A stretch of 64,000 bases of DNA, taken from assembly GCA_003248655.1 (NCBI GenBank), contig QFPM01000005.1, positions 76,901-140,900 on the forward strand. Direction: 5' to 3'. Below the pieces are notes generated by a model that worked only from the letters and a program-made list of their open reading frames with translations, was not told where the DNA came from and searched no databases. Shown here in pieces: positions 42,531-51,746 of the stretch. Each line of letters starts with the position of its first letter. Positions within the stretch are counted from its first letter, which is position 1. Made by a program: the position numbers and the translations under genes. This stretch comes from Microbacterium sp. (GTDB lineage: Bacteria > Actinomycetota > Actinomycetes > Actinomycetales > Microbacteriaceae).

Positions 42531-44612
42531 ATGAGCACTCCGCTCCTGCCGGGCCGGCGAGTGGGCAGCGCGCGACCGGCGGGCACCGCACTCGCCGCCT
42601 CGGCCGGCGCCTGGGCGGCCCCGGCGCTCGCCGTCGGCGCTCTCGTCATCGCCTCTCTCGTGGTCGGGTCGCCCGCAGCGGCCGACCCCCTCACCGGGTC
42701 GATCGCGTGGCGGGTCGGGATGCCGCTCGCGCTCGCCGCGACGAGCGGCATCGCGATCTGGTGCCGCCTATCGGTGAGCGCCCGCCTCGCGAGGTGGATC
42801 TGGGCCGCCGCGCTCGCCGCCGGGGGCTACTGGCTCGGCGCGGCCGCCGCCTCGGCGATCGCGGCCGCCGGCGCGACCGACAGCCTGGCTTACACCCTCG
42901 TCGCCACCATCCCGGCGGGGGCGTGGACGGTGGTGCTCGCCGTGCTGCAGTGCGCAGCCGTCGTCGCCGGTCAGGAGGCAGGATGCCTGGGGAGGCGCTC
43001 GTGGCCGACGGTGACTCTTCTCGGCGCGGCGGGGGTGATGCTCCTCGCCACGCTGATCAGCGCTCCGCCGGATGTCGCGCCGGCGTCGATCCTCCCGGCA
43101 TCGGTCGTCGCATCGCCGGTGTTCGTCGCCGTCACGTCGGCGCTGCTGTACGGCTGGATGCTGTCGCTCCTGGTTCTGCCGGTCACCATGTTCGTGCTCG
43201 CCGCGCGGTCGCGCGCGACCGCCCGCCGCGCGCGGGCGCGCATCGCGGTGGGAGCTCTCTGCCCCCTGCTCGTCGTGTTGCTGTGCGGACTGCTGGCGGC
43301 AGTGCTGCGAGAGTCGGAGTGGCGAGGCGACGAGGCGACCTGGCTCGCGATCGGGTTCGCCCTGGCGCTGCCGCTCACCTGCGGCTGGCTGGCGGCGACG
43401 GTGCGCGAGGCGACAGCCGAGGAGGGCGGCTGGTTCACCTCGCTGGCCACGGCGCTCCGGGGCGCGCTGTGGGCGCTGTACGTGCTGGGGGTCGTGCAGC
43501 TGGTCACGAACTTCACCCCGCTGCTCGGCGGAGACGCCGCGGCCGGCGCTGTGGCGATGGCGCTCGTGCTGGCGACGACGTTCTGGCCGTGGCTCCTCCT
43601 CGTGCGCGCGGCTGTTCGTCGCTTCGACGTGCGCACGGCGGTCGCCGAGGCCGCGGTGGCCGCCGTCCGGCCCGACGGGGGTGCAGTGGGTCTCGCGGAA
43701 CCGGCCGGCCCCGCCTGCGAGAGGGTCGCGGCGGAGGCGCTGAGCGACCCCGACGTGCGCGTGCTTCTCGCGCGGCCGGGCGGTCGCTGGATCGCCGCCG
43801 ACGGCACGCCGTCGTCGCCGGCCGAGCAGGTCGCGACGCTCACCGTCACCGACGCGACCGGTCTGCCGCTCGGTGTGGTCGAGCATCGCACCCGGTTCGC
43901 CGACCTCCGCCCGCTCGCCCTCGCCCTGCGACCCCTGTTCGAGCGCGCCGTCTGGGAGGCGGAGCTCCGCGAGCAGGCCGGACGGGTCGCGGCCGAGCGT
44001 GCGCGGGCGGATGCCGCGGCATCCGAAGCGCGCCGCCGCATCGAACGCGACCTGCACGACGGGGTGCAGGGGCGGCTCGTCTCGCTCGGGCTCGGGCTCA
44101 GCATCGCCCGGGAGCAGCTGCCCGACGCGCTCGCCCGCGACGTCGTCGCGAACGCGGTCGCCGAGCTGCAGGCATCCGTCGCCGAGCTTCGCGAGCTCGC
44201 GAGCGGCGCACTCAGCAGCCGACTCGACGGACGTGGGCTCGCGGGCGCGGTCGGCGAGCTCGTCGCGCGGGCTCCCGTGCCGGTCGAGGTCGACATCCCC
44301 GACCTCGCGCTGCCGCCGGGCATCGAGAGCACGGCCTACTTCGTGATCGCCGAGGCGGTGACGAACGCGCTGAAGCACGGCGACGCGGCGACGATCGCGG
44401 TGCGCGTGGTGCACGACGCGTTGGTCGACACAGCAGTCGGGACCGTGACCGTCGAGATCTGGGACGACGGGCGCGGCGGGGCCGACGCGCGCGCTGGCAC
44501 AGGGCTGCGGGGGCTTCGCGAGCGCGTACGCGCGGCGGGCGGACGACTCGTCGTGAGCGAGCGGATGCCGCAGGGAACCCGCGTCGAGGCGGTGCTGCCG
44601 TGCGGGTCGTGA
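42531..44612 (+). CDS. Sensor histidine kinase (NarL/DesK-type, HisKA_3)
   Basis: 693 aa. About eight to nine membrane helices fill residues 25-370, with no large extracellular domain, so it probably senses something in the membrane. A GAF-like segment follows, then the dimerisation helix EARRRIERDLHDGVQGRL with phospho-acceptor H509, and an HATPase with EAVTNALKHG, WDDGRGG and GLRGLRERV. ATG 42531 was chosen over an in-frame start 27 bases earlier. Its end overlaps the response regulator start by 13 bp. Confidence 0.88.
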   Translation: MSTPLLPGRRVGSARPAGTALAASAGAWAAPALAVGALVIASLVVGSPAAADPLTGSIAWRVGMPLALAATSGIAIWCRLSVSARLARWIWAAALAAGGYWLGAAAASAIAAAGATDSLAYTLVATIPAGAWTVVLAVLQCAAVVAGQEAGCLGRRSWPTVTLLGAAGVMLLATLISAPPDVAPASILPASVVASPVFVAVTSALLYGWMLSLLVLPVTMFVLAARSRATARRARARIAVGALCPLLVVLLCGLLAAVLRESEWRGDEATWLAIGFALALPLTCGWLAATVREATAEEGGWFTSLATALRGALWALYVLGVVQLVTNFTPLLGGDAAAGAVAMALVLATTFWPWLLLVRAAVRRFDVRTAVAEAAVAAVRPDGGAVGLAEPAGPACERVAAEALSDPDVRVLLARPGGRWIAADGTPSSPAEQVATLTVTDATGLPLGVVEHRTRFADLRPLALALRPLFERAVWEAELREQAGRVAAERARADAAASEARRRIERDLHDGVQGRLVSLGLGLSIAREQLPDALARDVVANAVAELQASVAELRELASGALSSRLDGRGLAGAVGELVARAPVPVEVDIPDLALPPGIESTAYFVIAEAVTNALKHGDAATIAVRVVHDALVDTAVGTVTVEIWDDGRGGADARAGTGLRGLRERVRAAGGRLVVSERMPQGTRVEAVLPCGS

Positions 44613-45241
44613 TCGCCGAAGACCTCGTGCTGCTGCGCGACGGGATCGCGCGCGCGATCGCGGCCCACGGGTTCGAGGTCGTCGCCGAGGTTGGCGACGC
44701 TGGCGCGCTCGTGGACGAGGTCGCGCTGCAGCGGCCCGACCTCGTCATCACCGACGTGCGGATGCCGCCCGGTTTCACCGACGAGGGGGCGCGCGCGGCC
44801 CGGGTGCTGCGCGAGCGGTTCCCGGGCCTCGCCGTCGTCGTGCTCTCGCACGTCGTCGAACCCGAGCTCGCCCTGCTGCTGGCCTCGGAGCATCCGGGAG
44901 GCTTCGGCTACCTGCTGAAAGACCGCGTGATGCAGGTCGACGAGTTCATCGCGGCGCTGCGGGCCGTCGCAGCCGGGGGGACGGTCGTCGACGCCCTCGT
45001 GGTCGAGCGCGGCCTTGCCCGGCGGCAGGCCCCGCTGCGGGTGCTCACCGAGCGCGAGCGTGATGTTCTGGCCGCCCTCGCGCGCGGTCGCAGCAACCTC
45101 GCGATCGCGCAGGAGCTGTTCGTTTCCGAGCGCACCGTCGACGCACACCTGCGGTCGATCTTCACGAAGCTCGCGCTGCCGCAGGATGCCGACGCGAATC
45201 GTCGCGTGCAGGCCGCCCTGCTCTGGCTCGCGGGCGAGTAG
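44600..45241 (+). CDS. LuxR/NarL-family response regulator
   Basis: 213 aa. The receiver domain has the acidic pair ED at residues 7-8, phospho-acceptor D52 in LVITDVRMP, and K105-like LLKDRV. The C-terminal LuxR helix-turn-helix is LTERERDVLAALARGRSNLAIAQELF with SERTVDAHL. GTG 44600 was chosen from the frame. Partner of the kinase just upstream; the target genes are unknown. Confidence 0.92.
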   Translation: MRVVIAEDLVLLRDGIARAIAAHGFEVVAEVGDAGALVDEVALQRPDLVITDVRMPPGFTDEGARAARVLRERFPGLAVVVLSHVVEPELALLLASEHPGGFGYLLKDRVMQVDEFIAALRAVAAGGTVVDALVVERGLARRQAPLRVLTERERDVLAALARGRSNLAIAQELFVSERTVDAHLRSIFTKLALPQDADANRRVQAALLWLAGE

Positions 45242-45387
45242 GCGTCCGTGCGCACGTCGGGCGATTAAGCGTCAGCACCGATTCGACCGCGGGGTCATCG
45301 GCCATAGCTTCGTCTCAGTCCGGTGGGTGATAACGACGCCGGGCGCAACCGCACAACGACCGCTGCACGCCCGAAAGGACGCTCGAC

Positions 45388-45639
45388 ATGGCCCGCACTC
45401 GCCCCGTGATCGCATGGGTACGCCGCATCCACCGCTGGATCTCGCTTGCCTTTACCGCCGTCGCCGCCGTGGTCATCTTCGGCGGAGCACCCGCTGGCAC
45501 TCCTTTCGGCGACACGCTCGCCGGCATCGCGATCGCCCTGCTGCTCCTGCTCCTCATCAGCGGGCTCTGGATGGCAATCCACCACTACACGGTCGCCGTG
45601 CGCCGCCGGCGGCGAGCGCCGGGGGCCGCGGCGGTGTGA
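45388..45639 (+). CDS. Small two-helix membrane protein
   Basis: 83 aa. The segment RRIHRWISLAFTAVAAVVIF resembles the first helix of PepSY-associated membrane proteins, and a second helix (about 44-65) is followed by an Arg-rich tail. Too short for a firm family call. GAAAGGA lies 8 bases before the ATG. It may be a target of the upstream two-component system, from position only. Confidence 0.62.
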   Translation: MARTRPVIAWVRRIHRWISLAFTAVAAVVIFGGAPAGTPFGDTLAGIAIALLLLLLISGLWMAIHHYTVAVRRRRRAPGAAAV

Positions 45640-45672
45640 ACCGCGGTCCTCAGCCGCCGACCTCGCCGTGGT

Positions 45673-46152
45673 TCATGACGTCTCGTCGGGAGTGTCCTTC
45701 GTCACGAGCGAGCGCATCATGATGGCGGCCATCGCGAGCTTGCCCTTCGACGGCTCCCAGAACTCGGTCACCCTCGGGGTCACCTTCAGCAGCGCGATCC
45801 CGGGGGTCTCGAGACCGTCCTCGAACCAGATGTCGAGCGAGGGCGAGTACAGCTCCGCCATCTTCGCATGGTCGTGGACGATGGATGCCGTGCCCGCCAC
45901 CGACACGTACCGCATGCCCTTCGCGTCGCTGTACGCGAGGCCGACGTCCCGGTGCGCGCGCGCCTCGTCGACCTTCTCGGTGTCTTCCGACGTGAAGAAC
46001 CAGATGTCGCCCGCGGCATCCATCTGGCGCGTCGACATGGGGCGTGAGACGAGATTGCCCTCGTCGTCGGTCGTGGTGAGCATGGTGAAGTCGATGTCTT
46101 CGACAAGCTCCTTCACCTTCGCGGCGGCTTCTGTTCCGGTGAGTTCGGTCAT
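45673..46152 (-). CDS. PPOX-fold general stress protein (pyridoxamine 5'-phosphate oxidase family)
   Basis: 159 aa split-barrel flavin-binding protein. IDFTMLTTTDDEGNLVSRPMS, DIWFFTSEDTEKV and a later IWFEDGLETPGIALLKV match the general stress protein 26 group. It likely binds FMN or F420-type cofactors; the substrate is unknown. The ATG at 46152 was chosen; a longer in-frame extension crosses the divergent promoter region. Confidence 0.85.
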   Translation of the reverse strand: MTELTGTEAAAKVKELVEDIDFTMLTTTDDEGNLVSRPMSTRQMDAAGDIWFFTSEDTEKVDEARAHRDVGLAYSDAKGMRYVSVAGTASIVHDHAKMAELYSPSLDIWFEDGLETPGIALLKVTPRVTEFWEPSKGKLAMAAIMMRSLVTKDTPDETS

Positions 46153-46240
46153 GCTCCGACGTTCGCACCCGGCGGGGCGCCGAGGCAGGGGATTGACAAG
46201 CAGGCCCCATCCGTTCACCGGAGCGTGGCAGGGTGGGCGC

Positions 46241-47311
46241 ATGGCCGAAAGCTCCACCCAGATTCCGCCGACTGTCACGGACGACATCCGCTCGATGATC
46301 TCGGATGCCGGGATCGACGCCGATCAGGACCTCATCGCCCGCATCCTCGCGACCGGCATCGGGCTCGGCCTCGATGACACCGACCGGCTCGACCTGAAGA
46401 TCACTTCCGCCGCCCTCACCGAGATGCGCGCTGCGTTCGCGCTGTTCGCGCCGTACCGCGGCATCCCCAAGGTCACGATCTTCGGGTCGGCGCGCACGCG
46501 CCCCGACGATCCGCAGTACGTCGCGGCGTCGGATGCCGCGCGGGCGCTCGCCGAGCAGGGCTGGATGGTCGTCACGGGCGCGGGCCCGGGGATCATGCAG
46601 GCGGCCGCCGAGGGCGCCGGACCCGATCATTCGCTCGGTGTCAGCATCCGTCTGCCCTTCGAGGAGAAGCCCAACGCGGTGATCGCGAAGAACTCGCGGA
46701 ACGTCGCGATGAAGTACTTCTTCACGCGCAAACTCATGTTGGTGAAGGAGTCGAGCGCGTTCATCTGCGTGCCGGGTGGGTTCGGCACGCTGGATGAGAT
46801 GTTTGAGCTGCTCACTCTGCAGCAGACCGGAAAGGCCGATCCGACCCCGGTCGTGCTTCTCGATCGCCCCGGCGGCACGTTCTGGGCGGGCCTTCAGCGC
46901 TTCGTCGACGAGCAGCTGATCCCCGGGGGCGTCGTCTCGCCGGACGACTTCGACCGCGTGCTCGTGACCGATTCGGTGGATGCCGCGGTCGCCGAGATCA
47001 CGCAGTTCTACCGCAACTATGACTCGCTGCGGTGGGTGAAGGGGCGCCTTGTGCTGAGGCTTCGCCACGCGCCCACCGAGGCCGAGCTCGACGACCTCAA
47101 CGACCGCTTCGGCGACCTCCTCGCCGAAGGCCGGATCGAGGCGACCGAACCGCTGCGCGTCGAGCGCGAGGACGGCGACCGCCTGGACCTGCCGCGGATC
47201 GTCCTGCGACTGAACCAGTTCCGGGTGGGGGAGCTGCACCGCCTCATCCGGGCCGTGAACGCCTTGCCCTCGGCGACCGGCGACGAACCTGGCTCACCCG
47301 GCATCCGGTAA
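46241..47311 (+). CDS. LOG-family (Lonely Guy-like, TIGR00730) protein
   Basis: 356 aa. The Rossmann-like core from about residue 75 has VTIFGSARTRPDD, VVTGAGPGIMQAAAEGA, SRNVAMKYFFTRKLML and PGGFGTLDEMFELLTL; the PGGxGTxxE motif defines cytokinin riboside 5'-monophosphate phosphoribohydrolases and their relatives. An N-terminal helical extension (about 70 aa) and a C-terminal one (about 90 aa) make it longer than plant-type LOG (about 200 aa), so its substrate may differ. Confidence 0.85.
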   Translation: MAESSTQIPPTVTDDIRSMISDAGIDADQDLIARILATGIGLGLDDTDRLDLKITSAALTEMRAAFALFAPYRGIPKVTIFGSARTRPDDPQYVAASDAARALAEQGWMVVTGAGPGIMQAAAEGAGPDHSLGVSIRLPFEEKPNAVIAKNSRNVAMKYFFTRKLMLVKESSAFICVPGGFGTLDEMFELLTLQQTGKADPTPVVLLDRPGGTFWAGLQRFVDEQLIPGGVVSPDDFDRVLVTDSVDAAVAEITQFYRNYDSLRWVKGRLVLRLRHAPTEAELDDLNDRFGDLLAEGRIEATEPLRVEREDGDRLDLPRIVLRLNQFRVGELHRLIRAVNALPSATGDEPGSPGIR

Positions 47312-47365
47312 CGTTGATGGGATGCCGCAGGGAAACCCGCGGCGAGAGCTGAATAGGGAGGCACT

Positions 47366-48352
47366 GTGGACATCGATCTCGGACTGCTGCGGACGGTCGA
47401 GCGCGAGAAGGAGATCCCCTTCGACGAGCTCGTGAGCATCATCGAGCAGGCCATCCTGACGGCCTACGCCAAGCACACCTCGCCCACGGGCGAGCTTCCC
47501 GAGGGTGCACGCGCCGCGCTCGACCGCAAGACCGGCCACGTCGCCGTGTTCGTCCCGGTGCTCGACGACGAGGGCGCCGTCATCGGCGAAGAGGAGTCGA
47601 CGCCCGAGGACTTCGGTCGCATCGCCGCGTTCGCCGCGAAGCAGGTCATCAGCCAGCGCCTCCGCGACATCGCCGACGATCAGGTGCTGGGCGAGTTCCG
47701 CGGCAAGGAGGGCGACATCGTTGCAGGTGTCATCCAGCAGGGCCCGAACCCGCGCATGGTGCACGTCGACCTCGGCACGGTCGAGGCGATCCTCCCGCCC
47801 GAAGAGCAGGTCGCGGGCGAGGAGTACCCGCACGGCGGGCGCCTCCGCGTCTACGTCACGTCTGTCTCGAAGGGACTGAAGGGCCCGCAGATCACCGTCT
47901 CGCGCACGCATCCGGGTCTCGTGCGCAAGCTCTTCGCGCTCGAGGTTCCCGAGATCGCGTCGGGGCTCGTCGAGATCACCTCGCTCGCCCGCGAAGCCGG
48001 GCACCGCACGAAGATCGCCGTCACGGCGAAAGACCCCGCGATCAACGCCAAGGGCGCCTGCATCGGCGAGCTCGGACGGCGCGTGCGCGCCGTCACGGAA
48101 GAGCTCGGCGGCGAGAAGATCGACATCGTCGACTATGACCCGGAGCTCGCGAAGTTCGTCGCGAACGCGCTCTCGCCCGCGAAGGTCACGTCGAGCTTCG
48201 TGCTGGATGCCGGCGCCAAGGCCGTCCGCGCGCTCGTGCCGGATTACCAGCTGTCGCTCGCGATCGGCAAAGAGGGGCAGAACGCGCGACTGGCCGCGAA
48301 GCTTACGGGCGCGAAGATCGACATCCAGCCCGACAGCATTCTTGAGTCGTGA
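47366..48352 (+). CDS. nusA: Transcription termination/antitermination factor NusA
   Basis: 328 aa. N-terminal RNA polymerase-binding domain, S1 domain (about 130-200), then two KH domains (GACIGELGRRVRAVTEEL and LSLAIGKEGQNARLAAKLTG). It lacks the acidic repeats of E. coli NusA, the normal state in actinobacteria. GTG start with GGGAGG 5 bases upstream. rimP, which often precedes nusA, is not present here. Confidence 0.96.
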   Translation: MDIDLGLLRTVEREKEIPFDELVSIIEQAILTAYAKHTSPTGELPEGARAALDRKTGHVAVFVPVLDDEGAVIGEEESTPEDFGRIAAFAAKQVISQRLRDIADDQVLGEFRGKEGDIVAGVIQQGPNPRMVHVDLGTVEAILPPEEQVAGEEYPHGGRLRVYVTSVSKGLKGPQITVSRTHPGLVRKLFALEVPEIASGLVEITSLAREAGHRTKIAVTAKDPAINAKGACIGELGRRVRAVTEELGGEKIDIVDYDPELAKFVANALSPAKVTSSFVLDAGAKAVRALVPDYQLSLAIGKEGQNARLAAKLTGAKIDIQPDSILES

Positions 48353-48384
48353 CGGGTCAATGCCGCGCAGCGGCGTTGACGCGT
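48348..48384. repeat. Inverted repeat at the nusA 3' end
   Basis: TGACGGGTCAATGCCGC and GCGGCGTTGACGCGTCA pair at 15 of 17 positions around a 3-nt loop. The left arm starts inside the nusA stop region. It could thin out transcription before ylxR. Confidence 0.65.
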
Positions 48385-48454
48385 CATCGAGTCAAGATCG
48401 AGCGAGGGAGCGCAGTGACCGAGTCGAAATCGCTTCCGACGCAGAAGGGGTAGG

Positions 48455-48706
48455 ATGGAACCCGTTCGAACGTGCGTGGGATGCCGCGCGCGTGCCCCCC
48501 GATCCGCCTTGTTGCGGGTCGTCGCGCGGGACGGCGAGCTCGTCGCAGACGAGAAAGCCGTGCTCACCGGTCGGGGCGCGTGGGTGCATGACACGGACGC
48601 GTGCGTAGACCTCGCCATCCGGCGCCGCGCCTTCGGACGAGCATTGCGTGTGTCGGGCCCGCTCGACACGCAGACCTTTCAACACGACCACCAGCGAAAA
48701 GGCTGA
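48455..48706 (+). CDS. ylxR: YlxR-family RNA-binding protein
   Basis: 83 aa. The signature RTCVGCRARAPRSALLRVV and the GRGAWVH motif define YlxR, a small basic nucleic-acid-binding protein of the nusA-infB cluster linked to RNase P and to gene regulation in other bacteria. ATG 48455 gives the expected length. 92 bp upstream of infB. Confidence 0.9.
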   Translation: MEPVRTCVGCRARAPRSALLRVVARDGELVADEKAVLTGRGAWVHDTDACVDLAIRRRAFGRALRVSGPLDTQTFQHDHQRKG

Positions 48707-48798
48707 ACGGCTATGGACACGAAGTGAACGGCTCGAAATGAGACCCGTCCGCAAGTAACGGTCTGCCCTGTCCGGGGGAGACCTCAGACAGGAGAATT

Positions 48799-51600
48799 GT
48801 GGCAAACCCACGCGTGCACGAGATCGCTTCCGAGATCGGCGTCGACAGCAAAGTCGCCCTCGCGAAGCTGAAGGAGCTCGGCGAATACGTCAAGAGCCCC
48901 TCATCGACCATTGCGCCCCCCGTGGCGCGAAAGCTCCGTGCGGCCCTCGAGGCCGACGGCACCATTGGCTCGGGTTCCGGCGGCTCGTCGGCCGCTGGCG
49001 CTTCCGCGGCGTCCGGCGCGTCCGGTGCCTCCGGCGCGCCCGCGAAGGCGCCCGCCCCGGCGCGCCCGTCGAGCGGTGCCCGCCCCGGCCCGGCGAAGCC
49101 CGCGGCACCTGCGACTCCGGCCGCTCCGGCTGCCCCTGCGGCGCCTCAAGCTCCCGCGGCGTCCGCCCCAGCGGCGCCCGCGGCTGCGGCTCCGGCTGCC
49201 CCCGCTGCCTCCGCCGCTCCGGCGGCGCCGGCATCCGGCGGTGAGGCTCCGAACGCTCCGCGCCCCGGTGGTGCGCCCCGCCCGGGCAACAACCCGTTCG
49301 CCTCGTCGCAGGGCATGGGCCAGCGGCCCGCCGGCCCGCGCCCGGGCAACAACCCGTTCGCGTCCGCGCAGGGCATGGGCCAGCGCCCGAGCCCGGGCAA
49401 CATCCCGCGTCCGCAGGCTCCGCGCCCCGGCGCCCCGCGTCCGGGTGCGCCTCGTCCCGGCGGAGCGGGTCGCCCCGGCGGCGCCGGCCGTCCCGGCGCT
49501 CCGTTCCAGCAGCGTCCCGGCGGCCCCGGTCGTCCCGGCGGCGCGGGCGGCGGCTTCCAGCGACCCGGTGCTCCCGGCGCGGGCGCTCCCGGCGGCGGTT
49601 TCGCCGGTCGTCCCGGCGGTGGTGGCGGCCGCGGCCGTGGCCCCGGCGGCGGCACCGCGGGCGCCTTCGGAAAGGGCGGCGGCAAGTCGAAGCAGCGCAA
49701 GTCGCGTCGCGCGAAGCGGCAAGAGTTCGAGATGCGCGATGCCCCGGTCGTCGGCGGCGTCAACGTCTCGAAGGGCAACGGCGAGATCATTCGCCTGCGC
49801 CGCGGCGCATCCATCGCCGACTTCGCCGACAAGCTCGAGGCGATCCGCGGCTACACCGTGCAGCCCGGAACGCTCGTGACGATCCTCTTCAACCTCGGCG
49901 AGATGGCGACGGCGACCGAGTCGCTCGACGAGGCCACCTTCGAGGTGCTCGGCGAGGAGCTCGGCTACAAGATCCAGATGGTCTCGCCCGAAGACGAGGA
50001 CAAGGAGCTCCTCGAGGGCTTCGGTCTCGACCTCGAGGCCGAGCTCGAGACGGAGAGCGAGGACGACCTCGAGATCCGTCCGCCCGTCGTCACCGTCATG
50101 GGTCACGTCGACCACGGTAAGACGCGACTGCTCGACGCGATCCGCCAGACGAACGTCGTGGCGGGCGAGGCCGGCGGCATCACCCAGCACATCGGTGCCT
50201 ACCAGGTGTGGACCGAGCACGACGGCATCGAGCGCGCGATCACCTTCATCGACACCCCGGGTCACGAGGCGTTCACCGCCATGCGTGCCCGTGGCGCGCA
50301 GGTGACCGACATCGCGATCCTCGTGGTCGCCGCCGACGACGGCATCATGCCGCAGACGGTGGAGGCGTTGAACCACGCGCAGGCGGCGAACGTACCGATC
50401 GTCGTGGCCGTCAACAAGGTCGACAAGCCCGACGCGAACCCGGCGAAGGTCCGCCAGCAGCTCACCGAGTACGGGCTCGTCGCCGAGGAGTACGGCGGAG
50501 ACGTCATGTTCGTCGATGTGTCCGCGCGCGAGAACATCGGCATCCAGGACCTGCTCGACGCGGTTCTTCTGACGGCGGATGCCGGACTCGACCTCACGGC
50601 GAACCCGAACAAGGCCGCGCGCGGTGTCGCGATCGAAGCGAAGCTCGACAAGGGCCGTGGATCGGTCGCGACCGTCCTCATCCAGTCGGGGACGCTCCGC
50701 GTCGGCGACGCGATCGTCGCGGGAACGGCCTACGGGCGCGTCCGCGCGATGGTCGACGAGAACGGCGACGCCGTCGAAGAGGCCTGGCCGTCGCGCCCCG
50801 TCCAGGTGCAGGGTCTCAACTCCGTGCCCCGCGCCGGTGACACGTTCATCGTCACGGATGAGGATCGCCTCGCCCGTCAGATCGCCGAGAAGCGTGAGGC
50901 CGCCGAGCGCAACGCCCAGCTGGCCAAGGCCCGCAAGCGCATCTCGCTCGAGGACTTCACCCGCGCGCTCGAAGAGGGCAAGGTCGAGTCGCTCAACCTC
51001 ATCATCAAGGGTGACGTGTCCGGTGCCGTCGAGGCGCTGGAGGAGTCGCTCCTCAAGATCGAGGTCGACGACTCCGTGCAGCTGCGGATCATCCACCGCG
51101 GCGTCGGTGCGATCACCGAGTCGGACATCAACCTGGCCACGATCGACAATGCGATCGTGATCGGCTTCAACGTCCGTCCCGACACGAAGGCGCGCGAGCG
51201 CGCCGCCCGCGAGGGTGTGGACGTCCGGTTCTACTCGGTCATCTACAACGCGATCGACGACGTCGAGCAGTCGCTCAAGGGTCTGCTCAAGCCGGAGTTC
51301 GAAGAGGTCCAGTCGGGTGTCGCCGAGATCCGCGAGGTGTTCCGCTCCTCGAAGTTCGGCAACATCGCCGGTGTCATCGTCCGCTCCGGAACGATCACGC
51401 GCAACGCGAAGGCGCGCGTCATCCGCGACGGTGTCGTGCTGGCCGACGGTCTGCAGATCGAGTCGCTGCGCCGGTTCAAGGATGACGTCACCGAGGTGCG
51501 TACCGACTTCGAAGCCGGTATCGGCCTCGGCAAGTACAACGACATCCAGATCGGTGACGAGATCGAGACGACCGAGATGGTGGAGAAGCCGCGCGGCTGA
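48799..51600 (+). CDS. infB: Translation initiation factor IF-2
   Basis: 933 aa. It carries initiator fMet-tRNA to the ribosome with GTP. N-terminal IF2-N motif (RVHEIASEIGVDSKVALAKLKELGEYVKSPSSTI, landmarks HEIASEIGV and ELGEYVKS); then a low-complexity Ala/Pro/Gly region at about residues 55-300 with two near-repeats of NNPFAS and GMGQRP; then a second IF2-N domain and the G domain with GHVDHGKT at 435-442, DTPGHEAF and NKVDKPDAN. The C-terminal domains end normally. GTG start with CAGGAG upstream. Confidence 0.97.
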   Translation: MANPRVHEIASEIGVDSKVALAKLKELGEYVKSPSSTIAPPVARKLRAALEADGTIGSGSGGSSAAGASAASGASGASGAPAKAPAPARPSSGARPGPAKPAAPATPAAPAAPAAPQAPAASAPAAPAAAAPAAPAASAAPAAPASGGEAPNAPRPGGAPRPGNNPFASSQGMGQRPAGPRPGNNPFASAQGMGQRPSPGNIPRPQAPRPGAPRPGAPRPGGAGRPGGAGRPGAPFQQRPGGPGRPGGAGGGFQRPGAPGAGAPGGGFAGRPGGGGGRGRGPGGGTAGAFGKGGGKSKQRKSRRAKRQEFEMRDAPVVGGVNVSKGNGEIIRLRRGASIADFADKLEAIRGYTVQPGTLVTILFNLGEMATATESLDEATFEVLGEELGYKIQMVSPEDEDKELLEGFGLDLEAELETESEDDLEIRPPVVTVMGHVDHGKTRLLDAIRQTNVVAGEAGGITQHIGAYQVWTEHDGIERAITFIDTPGHEAFTAMRARGAQVTDIAILVVAADDGIMPQTVEALNHAQAANVPIVVAVNKVDKPDANPAKVRQQLTEYGLVAEEYGGDVMFVDVSARENIGIQDLLDAVLLTADAGLDLTANPNKAARGVAIEAKLDKGRGSVATVLIQSGTLRVGDAIVAGTAYGRVRAMVDENGDAVEEAWPSRPVQVQGLNSVPRAGDTFIVTDEDRLARQIAEKREAAERNAQLAKARKRISLEDFTRALEEGKVESLNLIIKGDVSGAVEALEESLLKIEVDDSVQLRIIHRGVGAITESDINLATIDNAIVIGFNVRPDTKARERAAREGVDVRFYSVIYNAIDDVEQSLKGLLKPEFEEVQSGVAEIREVFRSSKFGNIAGVIVRSGTITRNAKARVIRDGVVLADGLQIESLRRFKDDVTEVRTDFEAGIGLGKYNDIQIGDEIETTEMVEKPRG

Positions 51601-51617
51601 TCCCTCGTCGGGTTCTC

Positions 51618-51693
51618 GGCTTCGGCTCCGGGTGTCCGTCGTCGACAAGAATGGGGCCCCTTCCCCAATTGTCGCCGCCGGACACCCGAAGCC
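51618..51693. repeat. Long inverted repeat between infB and rbfA
   Basis: GGGTGTCCG (left) and CGGACACCC (right) are the clearest perfect arms; outer GGCTTCG/CGAAGCC and inner GACAA/TTGTC, then GGGG/CCCC, extend them to a nearly continuous stem. It sits inside an otherwise codirectional gene cluster. Confidence 0.8.
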
Positions 51694-51746
51694 TCCGCCT
51701 ACCCGGATGGCTCACCCGCGTCTGCAGAAACTAGAGGAGAAGGAAC

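Noticed and set aside
48400..48450. Sequence GAGCGAGGGAGCGCAGTGACCGAGTCG as a CRISPR-like or integrase site (described by landmarks GAGCGAGGG and CCGAGTCG)
   Set aside because: Occurs once here, has no spacer-repeat pattern, and no recombinase gene is near.
48901..51648. A 915-codon minus-strand frame opposite infB
   Set aside because: Antisense of IF-2, with low-complexity Arg/Gly/Ala tracts mirroring the IF-2 repeats; no independent coding signal.
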